Assembly (NCBI RefSeq): GCF_963169125.1
Contig: NC_084798.1
Span: forward strand, 171,149,980 to 171,213,979
DNA: 64,000 bases
Reading direction: 5' to 3'
DNA from: Humulus lupulus
Taxonomy: Eukaryota > Streptophyta > Magnoliopsida > Rosales > Cannabaceae
Shown here: piece after piece, positions 45,330 to 57,435 of the stretch
Layout of the letters: each line of letters begins with the position of its first letter
Numbering within the stretch: the first letter of the stretch is position 1
Translations under genes and position numbers: made by a program
Notes under the pieces: generated by a model
Told to the model about the DNA's origin: nothing
Databases searched by the model: none
What the model saw: the letters and a program-made list of their open reading frames with translations, nothing else

Positions 45330-47180
45330 TTTTTACCTTTTTATTTTGTTTGATTTCACCGAAGGGTTTCACCCTTTCTTCTTCTCCAACAGTTGCCGAA
45401 CGGCGTTGGCGATCGGTGGTCGTGACAGGCGAACTGTGGTCGTCGCAGGCAAACGGTGGTCGTTGAGCAGAGGTGTTTGGTGGTTTGCCATTTGTGTAAG
45501 GATGTGTTCCTGTTCGTTTGTATTTCCATTTATTATGACTATATATCCTTCTGGTTTTCATCACCCACACACACACAGTTACTTTATAATCTTTGAGTGC
45601 ATATTAGAATGTCTCTACATATAACTTACTTGCAAGATAAGGCCCGTGATAGGTCAAGATATTGTTTATGTGGTATTTTAGGTTTCAATATTTAAGTGTT
45701 TTCTGACCTGTGATGGAAAAACTCATTATGGGAAGCAGTTCCATGGTTTTCATCATGAGCCTTGTTACATATATCCTACACTCTGTCTCTCTCTTCTCTT
45801 CTCTATGGTGCCTTGTAGCAATACTCATGTGTGTGTGTGTGTCTATATATATATATTTATATCTCTCTCTTTCTCTCTCATAGGGTGGGTGGAAAGTGTA
45901 GCAAGGCTCATAATGAAGATTCCCATGTTGTGTACTGTTAATGACCAGATTAGCTATGAGATCTGAGGGCTTTCTTTGGTTGATCTTAGTCTTTTCTTTT
46001 GAATATTCATGTTTGTTTATCCATGTTGTTTTATAATGCTACTTGTTACTAAGAAATGTTATTGAAGATTTTTCTAATGAAAACTAATGATTATCTTTAT
46101 TATTAGTAAATAGAAGTTACTTTGCAGTAGGTTTTGGTTTTGTATTTGACCTCTACTATGTAGAAGTTAATCATTTTTTTTGGCTATATTATATTTGGCT
46201 CCTCAATCATTTATCTAAACTTTTTAATTCCCGATGGCATTTTGTTGCAATGAGTTTTCATTTTGATCTTCCATCTTTCTGCTCCTACCATCATTGATAC
46301 TCATAGTAAGCTACCAATGCCCTATCAATGTGTAATGTTGTGGTGCATATTTTGTGTGCACATATCTGTACTCTTTTTAATTGTTGTTGTTGGTGGTGAT
46401 GATCTCCATCTTAAGGTGATTGCAGTGAATGTATGTGGTGGTCGTTGTAGTGGCATTGGTGTTAAGCCATTTGGATGATGTGATTGAAAATTTTGCAGTA
46501 AGATCTGAGGGCTCTCATGTTGTTGTTTTCTTGTAGGTGTTTTAAAAAAAATATTATTTTCTTAGTTTCTACTTCAATTTATTGTAAACTAACCCTTGTA
46601 TAAACTATCAGTCAATGTATGTTGGTTTTCTGTCTATGTTACAACATTCATATGAACTTTTCTGAATATTATTAGTGTTTTTTGTATTTGTTTATTTATT
46701 TTAGCTAGAAAGGATAATGCATGATTTTTCATCATTTACCTTCTTCCTTATTGCTGGTAACATCATGATATTATTTCTTTTTGTAATAGATGTTACTATT
46801 GATTTTTTTTTTTCATTATACTAAATTGTGTACTTTTGGAATATGGTTAACTTTGCTTGTGACATATTGATACTTTATCAGTTTATCTTAAAAATAATAC
46901 AAATTGTTGTGCTTGTGACATATTGACATATTGAAACGTTGCATGATTGTTGTGTGCTAGTATGTGATATTCTTTATTGTTGTGTTTGAGATTCAATTTG
47001 AAATTTGGTATCAATGGAACTGACCTAAGGATACTTATTTAGCTTTGCTAGTGTCAACTATTTTTGCTCTGAAAAAGGCTTTTTACAGATATGTTGCATT
47101 GCATGAATTATACCCTTGATTGGAGGTTTTAATTTCACTTTAATGATTGAGATTTTTCTGTGTTTTCTGTTTGTGTATAA
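45330..47180 (+). other. 5' region of the Mutator-like element
   Basis: A GC-richer stretch at about 45360-45480 has repeated ggcgaacggtggtcgt-like words and probably is the 5' untranslated part of the Ulp1-type gene. The rest to 47180 is T-rich and intron-like, with simple repeats (tctctct at 45783-45806 and 45863-45880, tgtgtgtg at 45830-45842, tatatata). No coding exon recognised. Confidence 0.4.
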
Positions 47181-50100
47181 ATGGTTCAAAAGGGAGGTGA
47201 TGCTGGCTCTTCTAAGTCCTATGATCATGGTGGACCCTCATTAAAATTGCAACGTTCTCCTCGAAATCCTGGGGGAGGATTGAAGCCCTGTGGACCTGTG
47301 ATTATCGATGAGACAAACAATAAGATATTTTAGTTTTCTTATTTTCCTGGTTCAATTTTGTTTTTTTTTTCTTAGTTGGGTGTTTAGTCATTTTATAGTG
47401 AACCAATTTTTATATGCTCAGTAACCGGTTTCTATCTTTTTTTTTTTGTTTATTGTGATTCATTTATATTTCTTTCTGTTATAGGTAATTGATTCAATTG
47501 AGGTTATTGATATTTTAATTATGTTGTTTAAATGTTAAGGTAACCGGTTTCTTTGATACATAATTTGTTCCTTTTTTAGAGTGTCTGTTTTTTAATGATT
47601 CTAAGTGATCATTTATTTGTGATTCTTTACTATTCTTGTTTCTATATTTGATATGTTTTTGGTTTGTATAGGTTGTATGCTTTTTTCATGTGTTGTGTAA
47701 TTTTATAGGTAACTGGTTACTTGTAGGATGTAACTAGTTACCCTTCAAGTGTATTCATTTTCAATTGTTGTTTAATGTTTAAGGTAACTGGTTACTTGTA
47801 GGATGTAACTTTTTTTTTTTTTTGAGATTAGTTGTTTCTAATTCTGGTACATAATCATTTTTATTAGTTATTTTTATTGTTCCTGTTTTCATTTTGATTT
47901 TTTTTAATTGTATATGTTGTAATGTAGCTGGTTAAGTTTTAAAGTAACTTGTTTCCTTAGATGTGTATGGTTTTTTTAATGTTGTAGTAATTTTTTATTT
48001 TAATTTTCCTTTTTGTGGTATTTGTGTTATATTTTATTCAAGCTGTGCATTATATGATCAAACCAGAGTTTCGGTTTGGAAGTAAGGTTCAGCAATGGAA
48101 TAAACAAGAAGTTATAGGTGATTTGAAAAAAGTCTTCACCAAGAAGCAGAAGGCTATGTTTAGAAGGACTCCTTTTGGTCATTTTTTGGATTTTCCAAGT
48201 ACTGCATGGCAAGCACAGCTTGTACATAGTGTTTTGATGAGAGAGGTTCATCAGGAAAAAGAAGAATTTAAGTTTTAGTTTAAGCTTGGTGATAAGGTAG
48301 TGATGTTTTCTATTAGTGAGTTTGGATTAATCACTGGGCTAGATTGTGCTGGTAGTGTTGATTTAAGTATATTTCCTGATGGTAAAAAAGGTCTTAGGAA
48401 AGAATTTTTCCCTGGTGTTAAAGCAAATGACAAAGTTAGCAAAAATGAAGTTAGTAGTCTTTTTAATTCAGAGAATTTTAATGCTATGGGGGATGAGCTT
48501 GTTGTGAAGTTGGGTATTGTCCACTTTTTGGCTGATTTTTTGTTTGGGACCCAGAATGAGACAAGGGTAGACAATAAGTTATTTGGTATAGTTGATTGTG
48601 AGCTTTCCATGTTGAAAAAGTTTGCATTTGGCAAACTTTTGTGGCAAAGAACTAGGTGTTATATGCGCTCTGCTTTAAAGGAGAGGAATGCTCTTTACAT
48701 GATGATTCCTAGAAAAGCAGATGGGTCTCTTGATAATTGGAGTTACAAGTGTTTTGGTTTTCCTCTTGCATTCCTTATATGGATTTACGAGACCCTTCCA
48801 AGTTGTTCATCGTTTTTATGTCGGAGGATTGGTTCTTCATTTCCAAGGATATTGAATTGGCGTAGCAAGGATAGTGTGAGTTATCAAGAAGTTCTTGAGA
48901 AAGTTTTTATAGATGAGAAGGTAGTTTTTTTCCTCTCTTTGTTTTGTGTTGTATTTTTATATCTTTTATATTTGTAAGTAACTGGTTACTTCTCATTTTT
49001 ATAGATTTTTGTTGCTATTCATGTTATTTTTATTTGATTCTATTTTTTTTTTAAATTTAATGCAGTTTGATGTCAATATTGCCATTCCTAATGTGGAAGA
49101 AAAGAAATTTGGTATATTGAAAAATTTATCATTTGAAAGTGTATTCTGCCCAACACCACCACCTATAGGTGATGACATTCCACTATCGGATATGTCTTTG
49201 TTGAGGCCTGGACTCTTTCTTCCAAAGAAGCGTTTGGAGGTTTGTTTTTGTTGTTTTTTTCCTTTTTTATTTTTTTTTAAAACCCTTTTTATATGTCATT
49301 ATGTTTTAATGTTTTTGTCATCTTGTTAAATTATATGTAGGATCAATATAACAAGGGGCTCCAAGATCAAATCAAGGAGTTACATGTAAAGCTGACTGAA
49401 GTTCAAGTTTCGCAAAAGTTGATTATTGGTGAACTTGGTTCTTTGAAGAAAAGTTTTGAAGCTGATTTTGCAATAGCTATCGGTTTGCTTGTAGACATTA
49501 AGTCAGTTGTGTCTATCAAAACTGATGGTGGAGATTTAGATTATGAAAATCAAATGGACTTTGACTATGTTTCTCAGGTAAACAGTTTATTGTGTAATTG
49601 TCTTTTCTTATATTATTTTGTTGTATATCTTGATTAAATATTTCATTGTTTTTCTACAGGATTATATTGATGATGTTTGTGTGGGGAGTACTAAGATGTT
49701 GAAGTTGGTGAAAAGTTGGGGGCTGATTTGGAGCATTCTATGAAGATTGCTTCAGATTTTGTTACTCCTGTTAAGGTATGTAGTTTTAATCACATTTTTT
49801 CTAAGGAAGTAGTTTGTTTTTTTATGTTTGTTATAAATTTTAATTTTTTTCCTTTTTTTTTTGCAGAGTCAATCTAATGAAGTCTCATTGCAATGCTCGA
49901 CTCCTTCAACTCCTACATTTCACGTGTCAAATGAAATGTGGAAGATGATAAATGAGTCTACTGAGAGACCATCAAATGATAGTAGTAATATGGAGGATAA
50001 GAGCAATTGGTCAATTATTGTTTATGATTCTTCAAGGGTATCTGATCCTGTGGCTATTTTGCCTAAGAAAAGAGAGGTGAAGCCAAGTGCTGTGGTCAAG

Positions 50101-51757
50101 TCTCCTTTCATGACAAAGTTTGGTTCTTCTGAAGATGAAGGTAAACACAAAAGAAAGAAGACTGTATTGAATAATATATGTCCTTTTTCTAATGATCTTG
50201 GTCATAATCACACTGAAGAACAAGCTTCTGAGTTTCATAGTTGGATTGAAACTAAAGTGAAGCACAATAACAAGTATGTACAATTTGTTTTTTTTTTTTT
50301 TTGAATTTTTTTTTTGTTTTGTGTGAAATTGTTTGTTTTATTTTCTAAAAATTGTTTGGTTTTTTTGTTTTTTAGGTATAATAAATATGATGATAACAAG
50401 GTTGAGCCATCGATCGATTTCACTTTCATTTTTATTGACGAGAAGACTTGGTTCTACCATTTGTATTATCCTGGGCAGTTTGTTGATTCATCGGTGAGTT
50501 TCTTTTTATTTTTATGTTATGTTTCTCATTTAAAAAAAAATCTTTGATGTGATTGAATTCTATATTACTGTGTTTTGATGGGGTAACTAGTTCCCACAGT
50601 CTTTTTTTATGTTTCCACAATATGTAACTGGTTACCCAAATGTATAATCTAGTAGTTTAGCCGGGGTAACTAGTTACCACAGTCATTTTTTGTGTTGCAA
50701 TGATTTGTGTAACTGGTTACCCAAATGTATAATTTTGATGTTTAGCTGATGGTAACTTGTTACCCAAACTTTTTATTTTGTTGTGCAGCTGATTGGAATT
50801 GGTTACCCTTTGTTTTTTGATTATGTGTTTGTTGTAAGTGGTAACAGGTTTCTACATAGTGGTCTTATAAGCATTTATTTTTTAAAATGCAGCATATTGA
50901 TGTCATGATGTATTATTTGAGGAGAAAGGTTAAGTTGTTCAAAGATTTGAAGAGGATGGTCTCTACTACTGATAGTTGTTTTGGCCAAAATATTGTGTTC
51001 ATGTATGAGAAATTTGAGAAATCAGACAGTGGTACATTTAGCATTGATGACAGTTATGTTGCTTTGAAGATTATGAGGGGCAAGTCATTATTTTGCAGCA
51101 CTCATTGAAATCTACTGGATCATGTTCTTATGCCTGTTAATGTGAAGGATCTTGCTCATTGGCTTTTGCTACATTTTGACATAAAGAGGAGGTTGCTCAT
51201 TGTTTATGATTCTATGTCGGGGGCGAGGCTTGAAAATTTGAGTTTACCTATAATTGGAGCATTTGTTGTAATGCTTCCTCTTCTATTGGAGAATATTGGT
51301 TTTTTTGATCGTCCTGACATAAATATTTATATTAGTCCTTATGATGTTGCTGAGAATGCTGTTTTGCAATTGAGTATTGCTAGAGGCATTCCTCAACAAG
51401 TTGATTGATGAGTTTTTTTTTTAAGTTTGTTTATCTTGTTTGTTTCTGGTTTTGTTTTTATGTTCTTAGTTTTTTATGTGTTTGTAATATTGCAGCAACT
51501 GTGGAATTTTTACAACGTATTTTGCCGAGCAATTAATTCTTGGAAAGGAAAATGAGATGCCAAAAGAAATTGATGCTCAGTTGCTTCGCCAAGACATTGC
51601 TGTTAGCTTGTATTTTCATGGGAAGAAGAAACAAGATAATGGATATTTGACTAGCGATGAGTTTAGTGAAAAGCTTTTGGATAGGAAGCAGAAGAGGAGG
51701 AAGACTGCTGCATTGGTTCACTTAAGACTACTGCATAGGTTATTTAGGAAGCTTTAG
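47181..51757 (+). pseudogene. Kaonashi-like gene: DUF1985 domain plus Ulp1 (C48) protease, decayed
   Basis: A possible first exon at 47181 (MVQKGGDAGSSKSYDHGG) precedes exons at about 48042-48920, 49065-49239, 49342-49577, 49661-49776, 49868-50274, 50376-50492, 50893-51405 and 51496-51757, most with clear GT-AG borders. Exon 2 has a DUF1985-type core (FGLITGLDCAG, YKCFGFPLAFLIWIYETLPS). The last exons are a C48 cysteine-protease fold with catalytic His (DLAHWLLLHFDI), Asp (LLIVYDSM) and Cys (NCGIF). Breaks: TAG 48276-48278 and TGA 51106-51108, both where Trp is expected; a frameshift near 49710; a damaged junction at 51406-51411. Related proteins cleave SUMO; what the transposon gains is unknown. 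Introns are rich in GTAACTGGTTAC. Confidence 0.82.
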
Positions 51758-51759
51758 GA

Positions 51760-52710
51760 AAGGATATTAGACTTTTTTTATTTTTTCTATACTCTAGACC
51801 AGATCAACTTTTGGAAAAGGATGTTTGACTTTTGGAAATGATTACCAATAGTTAGTTTGATACTTGTATATGTTAAATTTGTACTATTGTAAAACCTTGG
51901 TTACTTAAGAATATTATATATATCTTTTGATCTTTTTTGTGTTATTTATTTGTATATATTTACTTAGTTTTTCAGGAATATTTTAATGGTAACCAGGTAC
52001 TTTGTTTGGTGTTTGTCTTATATACAAAAGTGTAGCTAGGTACTTTTGGTGCTTGATGTTTTTGCTATTTGTGATAATTTTTAGAGCAAAGTACCCAGTT
52101 TCTCTTGTTTGTTTTTTACTGTATTTCATGTTTAATAATTATATTTAATACATATTCTACTTTTAAAGCAACTGAGACATTTTAATGGTAACCAGGTGCT
52201 TAGTTTGGTCTTCGTCTTTTATACAAGGGGTAACTGATTACTTTTGGTGTTTGTTGATTTTGATATTCTTTTTTTTGTGTGGCAAATGTTAGATCATAGT
52301 ACCTACTTTCTTGTTTTTTTTTTTTTTTTTTGTATTTCATGTTTAATAATTATATATAATAATATTCAACTTTTTTAAAGTAACTGTGATATACAAAGCA
52401 ATTGAGATATAATAACCAAGTACCTAGCTGGGTCATCATGTTAAATACAAAGCGGTAACTGGTTACCTTACCCATAATATTATGTTTAATTTTAAAAAAA
52501 CATGTTTTCATGGTGTTGGTTGCATAAATATTTGTCAGACATCAAAAAAACCAACAATTTATTCTAAAAGGAATCTTATATGCTTTGTGTAATCATTCAA
52601 TTTATTTGAATTTGCAACAGAGTTATTATAATACTCAATAACAATGTATGAATATGAAAGTCACTTATTTAATGAATGAAGCTATGATATGGTTGTTTTG
52701 CTGTAATATA
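51760..52710. other. Spacer between the two convergent MULE genes
   Basis: T-rich DNA without an ORF. It holds several GTAAC(C/T)(A/G)GTTAC-like motifs: GTAACCAGGTAC about 51991, GTAACTGATTAC 52230-52241, GTAACTGGTTAC 52455-52466. Confidence 0.6.
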
Positions 52711-55330
52711 TCAAGCTATGACATTTGTTTTTTTTTGCTTTTTTGCCTTGTCAATTGGTGGATTCCTGCAAGTCTTCCTGTTATGTCCTGGTTGGTCACA
52801 TTTACTACAGGTGATTATCACTTTTGGTTCTCCCCTTGATCTTATTATTTTCTTTCTTGGTCTTCCTGCAGGGAATGTTGCCTTTGGAGGAAGCACCACT
52901 ATGTCTAAGTGTTGTGGGAGATTCTATTCATCTTTATGGGACAAAGGATGAACATTTTCTTCATACATTGCTTTCAAAGTTTCTATTTTGTAAAACTTTG
53001 CACAGTAATCATACACTCCCAAGTTTCTCTTTGCAATTACAACTACTGCATGCCCACAAGACATTTCATCTTCTTGAAACCTATTACATGTACATGTTCT
53101 ATTGTGTATATTTACTGTGAAATTGGTCCCCTTTTCATCACAAACTTGATATTCTATTGGGTTGAAAGGCAAGACCTGAAAATAGTTTTGTCATGAATTA
53201 AAATAAAATAATAAACATTTATGTACAATTAACGTTGAAAGTATCCCGTTCCCACTCTGTGTAGTTTATTGTTTTTTTTTTGCTGTTACACAAGGTAACT
53301 GGTTACCATTCACTGTCTAATAAAAGAATAGTAAGAATAAGTTTAGTTGCATACCTCATACTTCATTTTTGAAACAATGTCATGTCTCAACTCATTTTCT
53401 GTTGCTGTAGAGACTTTTGTGAATGCTCCATTTGCATTATTTGAATTGTTCCAAACCCACTTTTGAACCAAACATCTAAGACATTCAACCAAGATATCAA
53501 TAGGGAGATTTCTTGCAGCTTTTAGTGCAGCGTTATGCAATTCTGCGATGTTGGATGTCATCATGGTGTATCTTTTTGTTGGTGAGTATGATCTTGCCAA
53601 AGTTTCATACTTGGCTTTCTCTAAATAGGGTCTGATGCGTCTGTCAAGTCTATCAAGGCTTCTCATGTAGTGTTCACATTTTGTTTTTGTGTATGCTTTT
53701 GCTGCTGCAATGAAATTCATTTGTAGCTCTTCTCCATGGTTTCCATACTTGCTTTTCAAATTATTGAGCAAGTGATACATGCAAGCTCCATGGAACGCAT
53801 TTGGGTACACTATATGTACTGCATTCTCTATGCTCTTGTGTCTGTCGGAAACAATAGCCAATCCTGTGAAGGTAACCAGTTACTTTTATAAGATACTAAA
53901 AGAAATTGCATGTATTGTGTATTGGGTTTGGGTAACCATTTCATTTTTATATGTAAACCATATGATATAATTGAAGCTACCATACCTTCGGGTTCTCCAT
54001 ATGTGTCTCTTAGTTTGGAGAAGAACCAAAGCCAAGAGTTATCATTTTCTAAGTCTGCTATTCCAAAAGCCAAGACAAAAATGTTGTTGTTTGGATCTAA
54101 TGTTGATGCTGAAAATAGGGTGCCGCCATGTGCATTTTTTAAGAAAATTCCATCAACAACAATGATAGGCCTCAAGTATCTCCAACCTTTGATTGAGTTA
54201 GAGAAATCTATGTACATGTATTTGAATCTATCTTCATTGTCTGTGAGTAGATGTGTTACTGTTCCTGGATTTGCTTGCTTCAACATGTAAAGATAAATTG
54301 GCAACTTTTGATATGAATCATCGGGGTTCCCTCTTACTAGAAGCAAAGCTTTTTCTCTTGATCTCCATGCTTTTGTGTATCCCATGGTTACTCCAAAGTC
54401 ATCATTCATGTCATTCATGATGTCATTTGGAGTATAATTTCTTTTGATTGACTTGTACTTATTCTTTATTAATTCTCCAATTATGATGCTTTTTGCTTGC
54501 CTATGATCCTCCATAATAATTTCAACAGAGCAAGTATGATTAGGAATGAATTTTCGTACCTTGAATAAATCTTGATTTCTGTATTTAGAAGCTCTCACAA
54601 ATCAACTGCATTTGTCATCTGCGCAGGTAACCAAGTACTCTCTCGGTTCTAATCTTTTTGTTTTGAATTGGAAGTTATGTAGCATTGCATGGTAGCTAAG
54701 AGCTGATTTGATTGTGTTCTTGTCCTTGTAAATTTGTCCTTGCTCTATTTTGTTCACTCTGTAATCAGATATTACTATTTCAATTTCCACCAATTTCTTT
54801 TTTCTTTTTGAATTGTCTTCAATTATAAAATCAGCTACTTCTTTAGCAAGGTGAGGTATGTATGCCACATTGATTCCCTCATTTGTTGTGCTTGACATTC
54901 ATTCTTCAAGTAACATATGTTCATTGATGGAAGCTTTGTTTGCTTGCATTAATAATGTTCCCACCTCCATTTCTTGTGCTGTAGCTTTCTGATTTGATAG
55001 TTGAAGAAGATTATTTTCATCACTTGATTCTTGAACTATATTCACACACAATGGTAAGTCTGTTATTTTTTTCAGCAACTTTTTTCTTTATTTTCATATA
55101 GAACAACACTGAATTGTCTGATTCAATCTTCATTGGTGGTGTTCATTTGGCTACTTGATAATAAACTTCAATGCTTGCTCTTGTTTCCTTTATCTCCTAT
55201 TTTACCAAATTCACCAAGTTGTTAAGAGAACAATTTGGTGGAATCAATATTCCAGTCATTGTGTACTCTTCGTACTCGTTTTTTCATTCCACTTGCCTCC
55301 AAATTGAACCAAAGAAGTAGTATTTTCCAT
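52711..55330 (-). pseudogene. Mutator-like (mudrA) transposase, decayed
   Basis: The N-terminal start may be ATG 55330 (MENTTSLVQFGGKW), but 55330-54900 has several frame breaks. From 54898 (MSSTTNEGINVAYIPH) the gene is well kept: a DNA-binding region; the MULE transposase domain with Asp in IIVVDGIFLKN and AIVSDRHKSIE; intron 53864-53985; exon to 53355; intron 53176-53354; a SWIM zinc finger (CTCNRF...MSCGHAVVV, about 53085-53030); and a C-terminal CCHC knuckle (CSKCDQPGHNRKTC, about 52810-52765). Only two stops interrupt this part, TGA 54599-54601 and TAG 52924-52926, both where a Trp codon is expected. Both introns contain a GTAACTGGTTAC-type site. It would cut and paste the element in the nucleus. 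Confidence 0.87.
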
Positions 55331-55469
55331 ACCTGTTATATTTTGTAATTTTTTAAGTAGTTAATTGGGTGTAACTGGTGAAGGTAACTAGTTACTTTAG
55401 GCTGCAATTACATATGTCACTGAAAAACTTAATTGGAAAAAATGAAAGTTTTTCAAGGTAACTGGTTAT

Positions 55470-56277
55470 TTTGTTGTTACTGAATGTTTTGATAATTAGA
55501 ATTCAGACCAATATCAAATGTTTTTTTTATCGCAAAGACAAAGTTGAATCTAAAATAATCATAGTTCTTGTTTTTTGTATATTTTTGGTAAATCAATGTA
55601 ACAATATTAGTAGGTTTAATTATTTTTTTCAAATTTCAAGCTAATTATTATTATTATTATTATTTAAAAATGGACATCATGAACTTCATGATTATCATTA
55701 TAATCTGTAAATAGCTATGAGAAAAATATGAAATCAATGGTTCTATATCATGTAGAAGAATTATGAATTTAATAGATTTTAAGTTGAAGAAAATGAGATT
55801 AAAATATTATTTGACAGAGCAAGATTTTACAAACCTGGTTTTCTTGGATGCTTTGGACGATGGAGAAGGACATCGCCGGTGATGGAGAAGGACGTCGCTG
55901 GAGAAGCAGATCCGACTGTAGGAAGGCAATTGTTTCAGGTGGCTGGAGGTTCGGGTTTGTGGCTGGAGTTGATTTTGATTGGATCTTGAGGATCTCTTCA
56001 AGGAGTTGCCGGAGATGGGTGTTCTTGCTGAATTTTTTTTTTTTCCTGTTGGGGAGGATTTTGATCGAGCCAAAATTTCAGCATTGTAGTATTTGCAACT
56101 TTAATTACAATACTACCCTCCTTAATGCCTGATTTGTTTGTTTATTTTTTTAATATGGGATAACTTTTCCCATATTCTGATTATTTTAGTTAAATTTTTC
56201 CATACAAAGTAAGTAAAGTTTAATTACCATATTTTTGCACATTAATGGCTAAAAAGCCATATTTATGAAAAATCCTC
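55470..56277. other. Right end region of the Mutator-like element
   Basis: AT-rich, then a GC-richer patch at 55850-56010 with repeated gatggagaaggac(a/g)tcgc words, then the terminal repeat with aaaagccatattt. No supported gene. Confidence 0.5.
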
Positions 56278-56782
56278 TTTTAATTATTATTATCTCACAT
56301 CATTTTCTCTCTCATTAATATATTTCCTCACTTTTTCTATGCTCACTTTCTCTAACTCACTTTTTATCTCATTATTTTATCTCTCATCACTTATTATCTC
56401 ATTATTTTATCTCTCATCACTTCTTGTATCCTCATTTTCTCTCTCTCCTCATTTTCTCTCTTATTTTTTTTTCTCTCTTCTCAATTTTTTCCCTCAAAAT
56501 TTCTCTCATTACTTTGTCTCTCCTTATTTTTCATCACTTTTTCTTTCACATTACTTTATCTCATTATTTATTAAAAACTTTTAAAATATTTTTCTCTTTA
56601 TAAATATATTTATTAATTTTTTATTTTTATTTTAAAAAAAAATAAAACTAAAAATTTTTTTTTAGAAAATATTAACCAAACACCTGTTGTTTTTTGAAAA
56701 CTACAAAAACTCTATTCTGTTCTCATTTCTGAAAACACAATTTTAAAAACAAAAAATAGAAAACAATGCCAAATAGACTCTA

Positions 56783-57430
56783 AGCACTCTAGATTTTTGT
56801 TCGCAAAACCTTTCACTGCGAACATGAACTATATTAAAGAGGTCTTCCTTCAATACACCACCATGTCCATAACCGTTTCTTCAAAACTTATTCATTAATG
56901 TTTGTGCTTAACTTACAGATTCAAGATTTTTTCCTTGTTAGTTACTAGTTACTGACATTAATCGAGGAGTTTTGTTCTCCTTTAGTAACATGTTGCTTAT
57001 TTTGTAGTATTTTTAGCTTTTCTACACGCCATTTGAGTTTGCCTAGTATATGATTATTGATTATTTCATATTCCTAGTTGATTAATGTCATCTTCCTTAT
57101 TTGTTAATCCAGTTTTCTTAATTTAGTAACTACTTACTATTGTATCAATAAAAAAATTGGTATCTGTTACTGTTGTAGTAATTGTTTAATAGTTTATTTT
57201 TTCAGTTTAAAGAAAAAATTGATTAATAGTTCACCAAAATTTGAAAAATCTAACATAATAATTGGTTACTATTTTCTCAATTTTAGAGTGGTAACTACTT
57301 ATTAATGTGCCAAAATCGGATCAAATGACACAATAACTGATAACCAATTACTAGTTAGCAATGAGGCGTGGGTTCTCAATATTCTTGTAGGCATGGGTTC
57401 TCAATATACTAGTTTACAGTGAGTCATGAG
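56783..57430. other. Gene-free flank with further GTTACTAGTTAC-like words
   Basis: Contains GTTACTAGTTAC (56941-56952), agtaactacttact, attggttact, ggtaactactta and ataaccaattactagtta within 430 bp, although it lies outside the defined ends of the Mutator-like element. No ORF. Confidence 0.5.
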
Positions 57431-57435
57431 CAAAT

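Larger units (their letters stand above)
47709..55395. repeat. Dispersed 12-bp motif GTAACTGGTTAC / GTAACTAGTTAC
   Basis: Exact GTAACTGGTTAC (either strand) at 47709, 47784, 48978, 50624, 50709, 52455, 53295 and 53872. The fully palindromic GTAACTAGTTAC occurs at 47730, 50666 and 55384. One-mismatch forms lie at 50583, 50752, 52230 and 55458. All lie in introns or spacers of the Mutator-like element. The core TAACTG is also a known plant MYB-type binding word, which is only a resemblance. Confidence 0.9.
44992..56277. mobile_element. Mutator-like element with transposase and Ulp1-protease genes
   Basis: An 11.3-kb element with a perfect 9-bp target duplication ttttaatta at 44983-44991 and 56278-56286. 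The termini are imperfect inverted repeats: left GTGAAAATTACATTTAATAT..., right inverse GAGGATTTTTCATAAATATG..., both leading into an ATATGGCTTTTT block. It carries a plus-strand DUF1985/Ulp1-type gene (47181-51757) and a convergent minus-strand MULE transposase gene (52711-54898 and upstream). This is the arrangement known from Kaonashi-type MULEs that captured a SUMO-protease domain. Both genes have premature stops, so this copy is not autonomous now. Confidence 0.88.
44775..56780. mobile_element. Tourist-like (PIF/Harbinger-type) MITE split by a Mutator-like element
   Basis: The left end GAGGGTGTTTGACTC and right end (inverse GAGTCTATTTGGCATTG) are similar inverted termini in the GGGTGTTTGG style of Tourist elements. 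A 3-bp duplication taa lies at 44772-44774 and 56781-56783. The left arm is 44775-44982 and the right arm 56287-56780, about 0.7 kb together. The TTTTGTTTTTAAAA and GTTTTCTGAAAAC words recur inside both arms. The Mutator-like element 44992-56277 lies between them. Confidence 0.65.
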
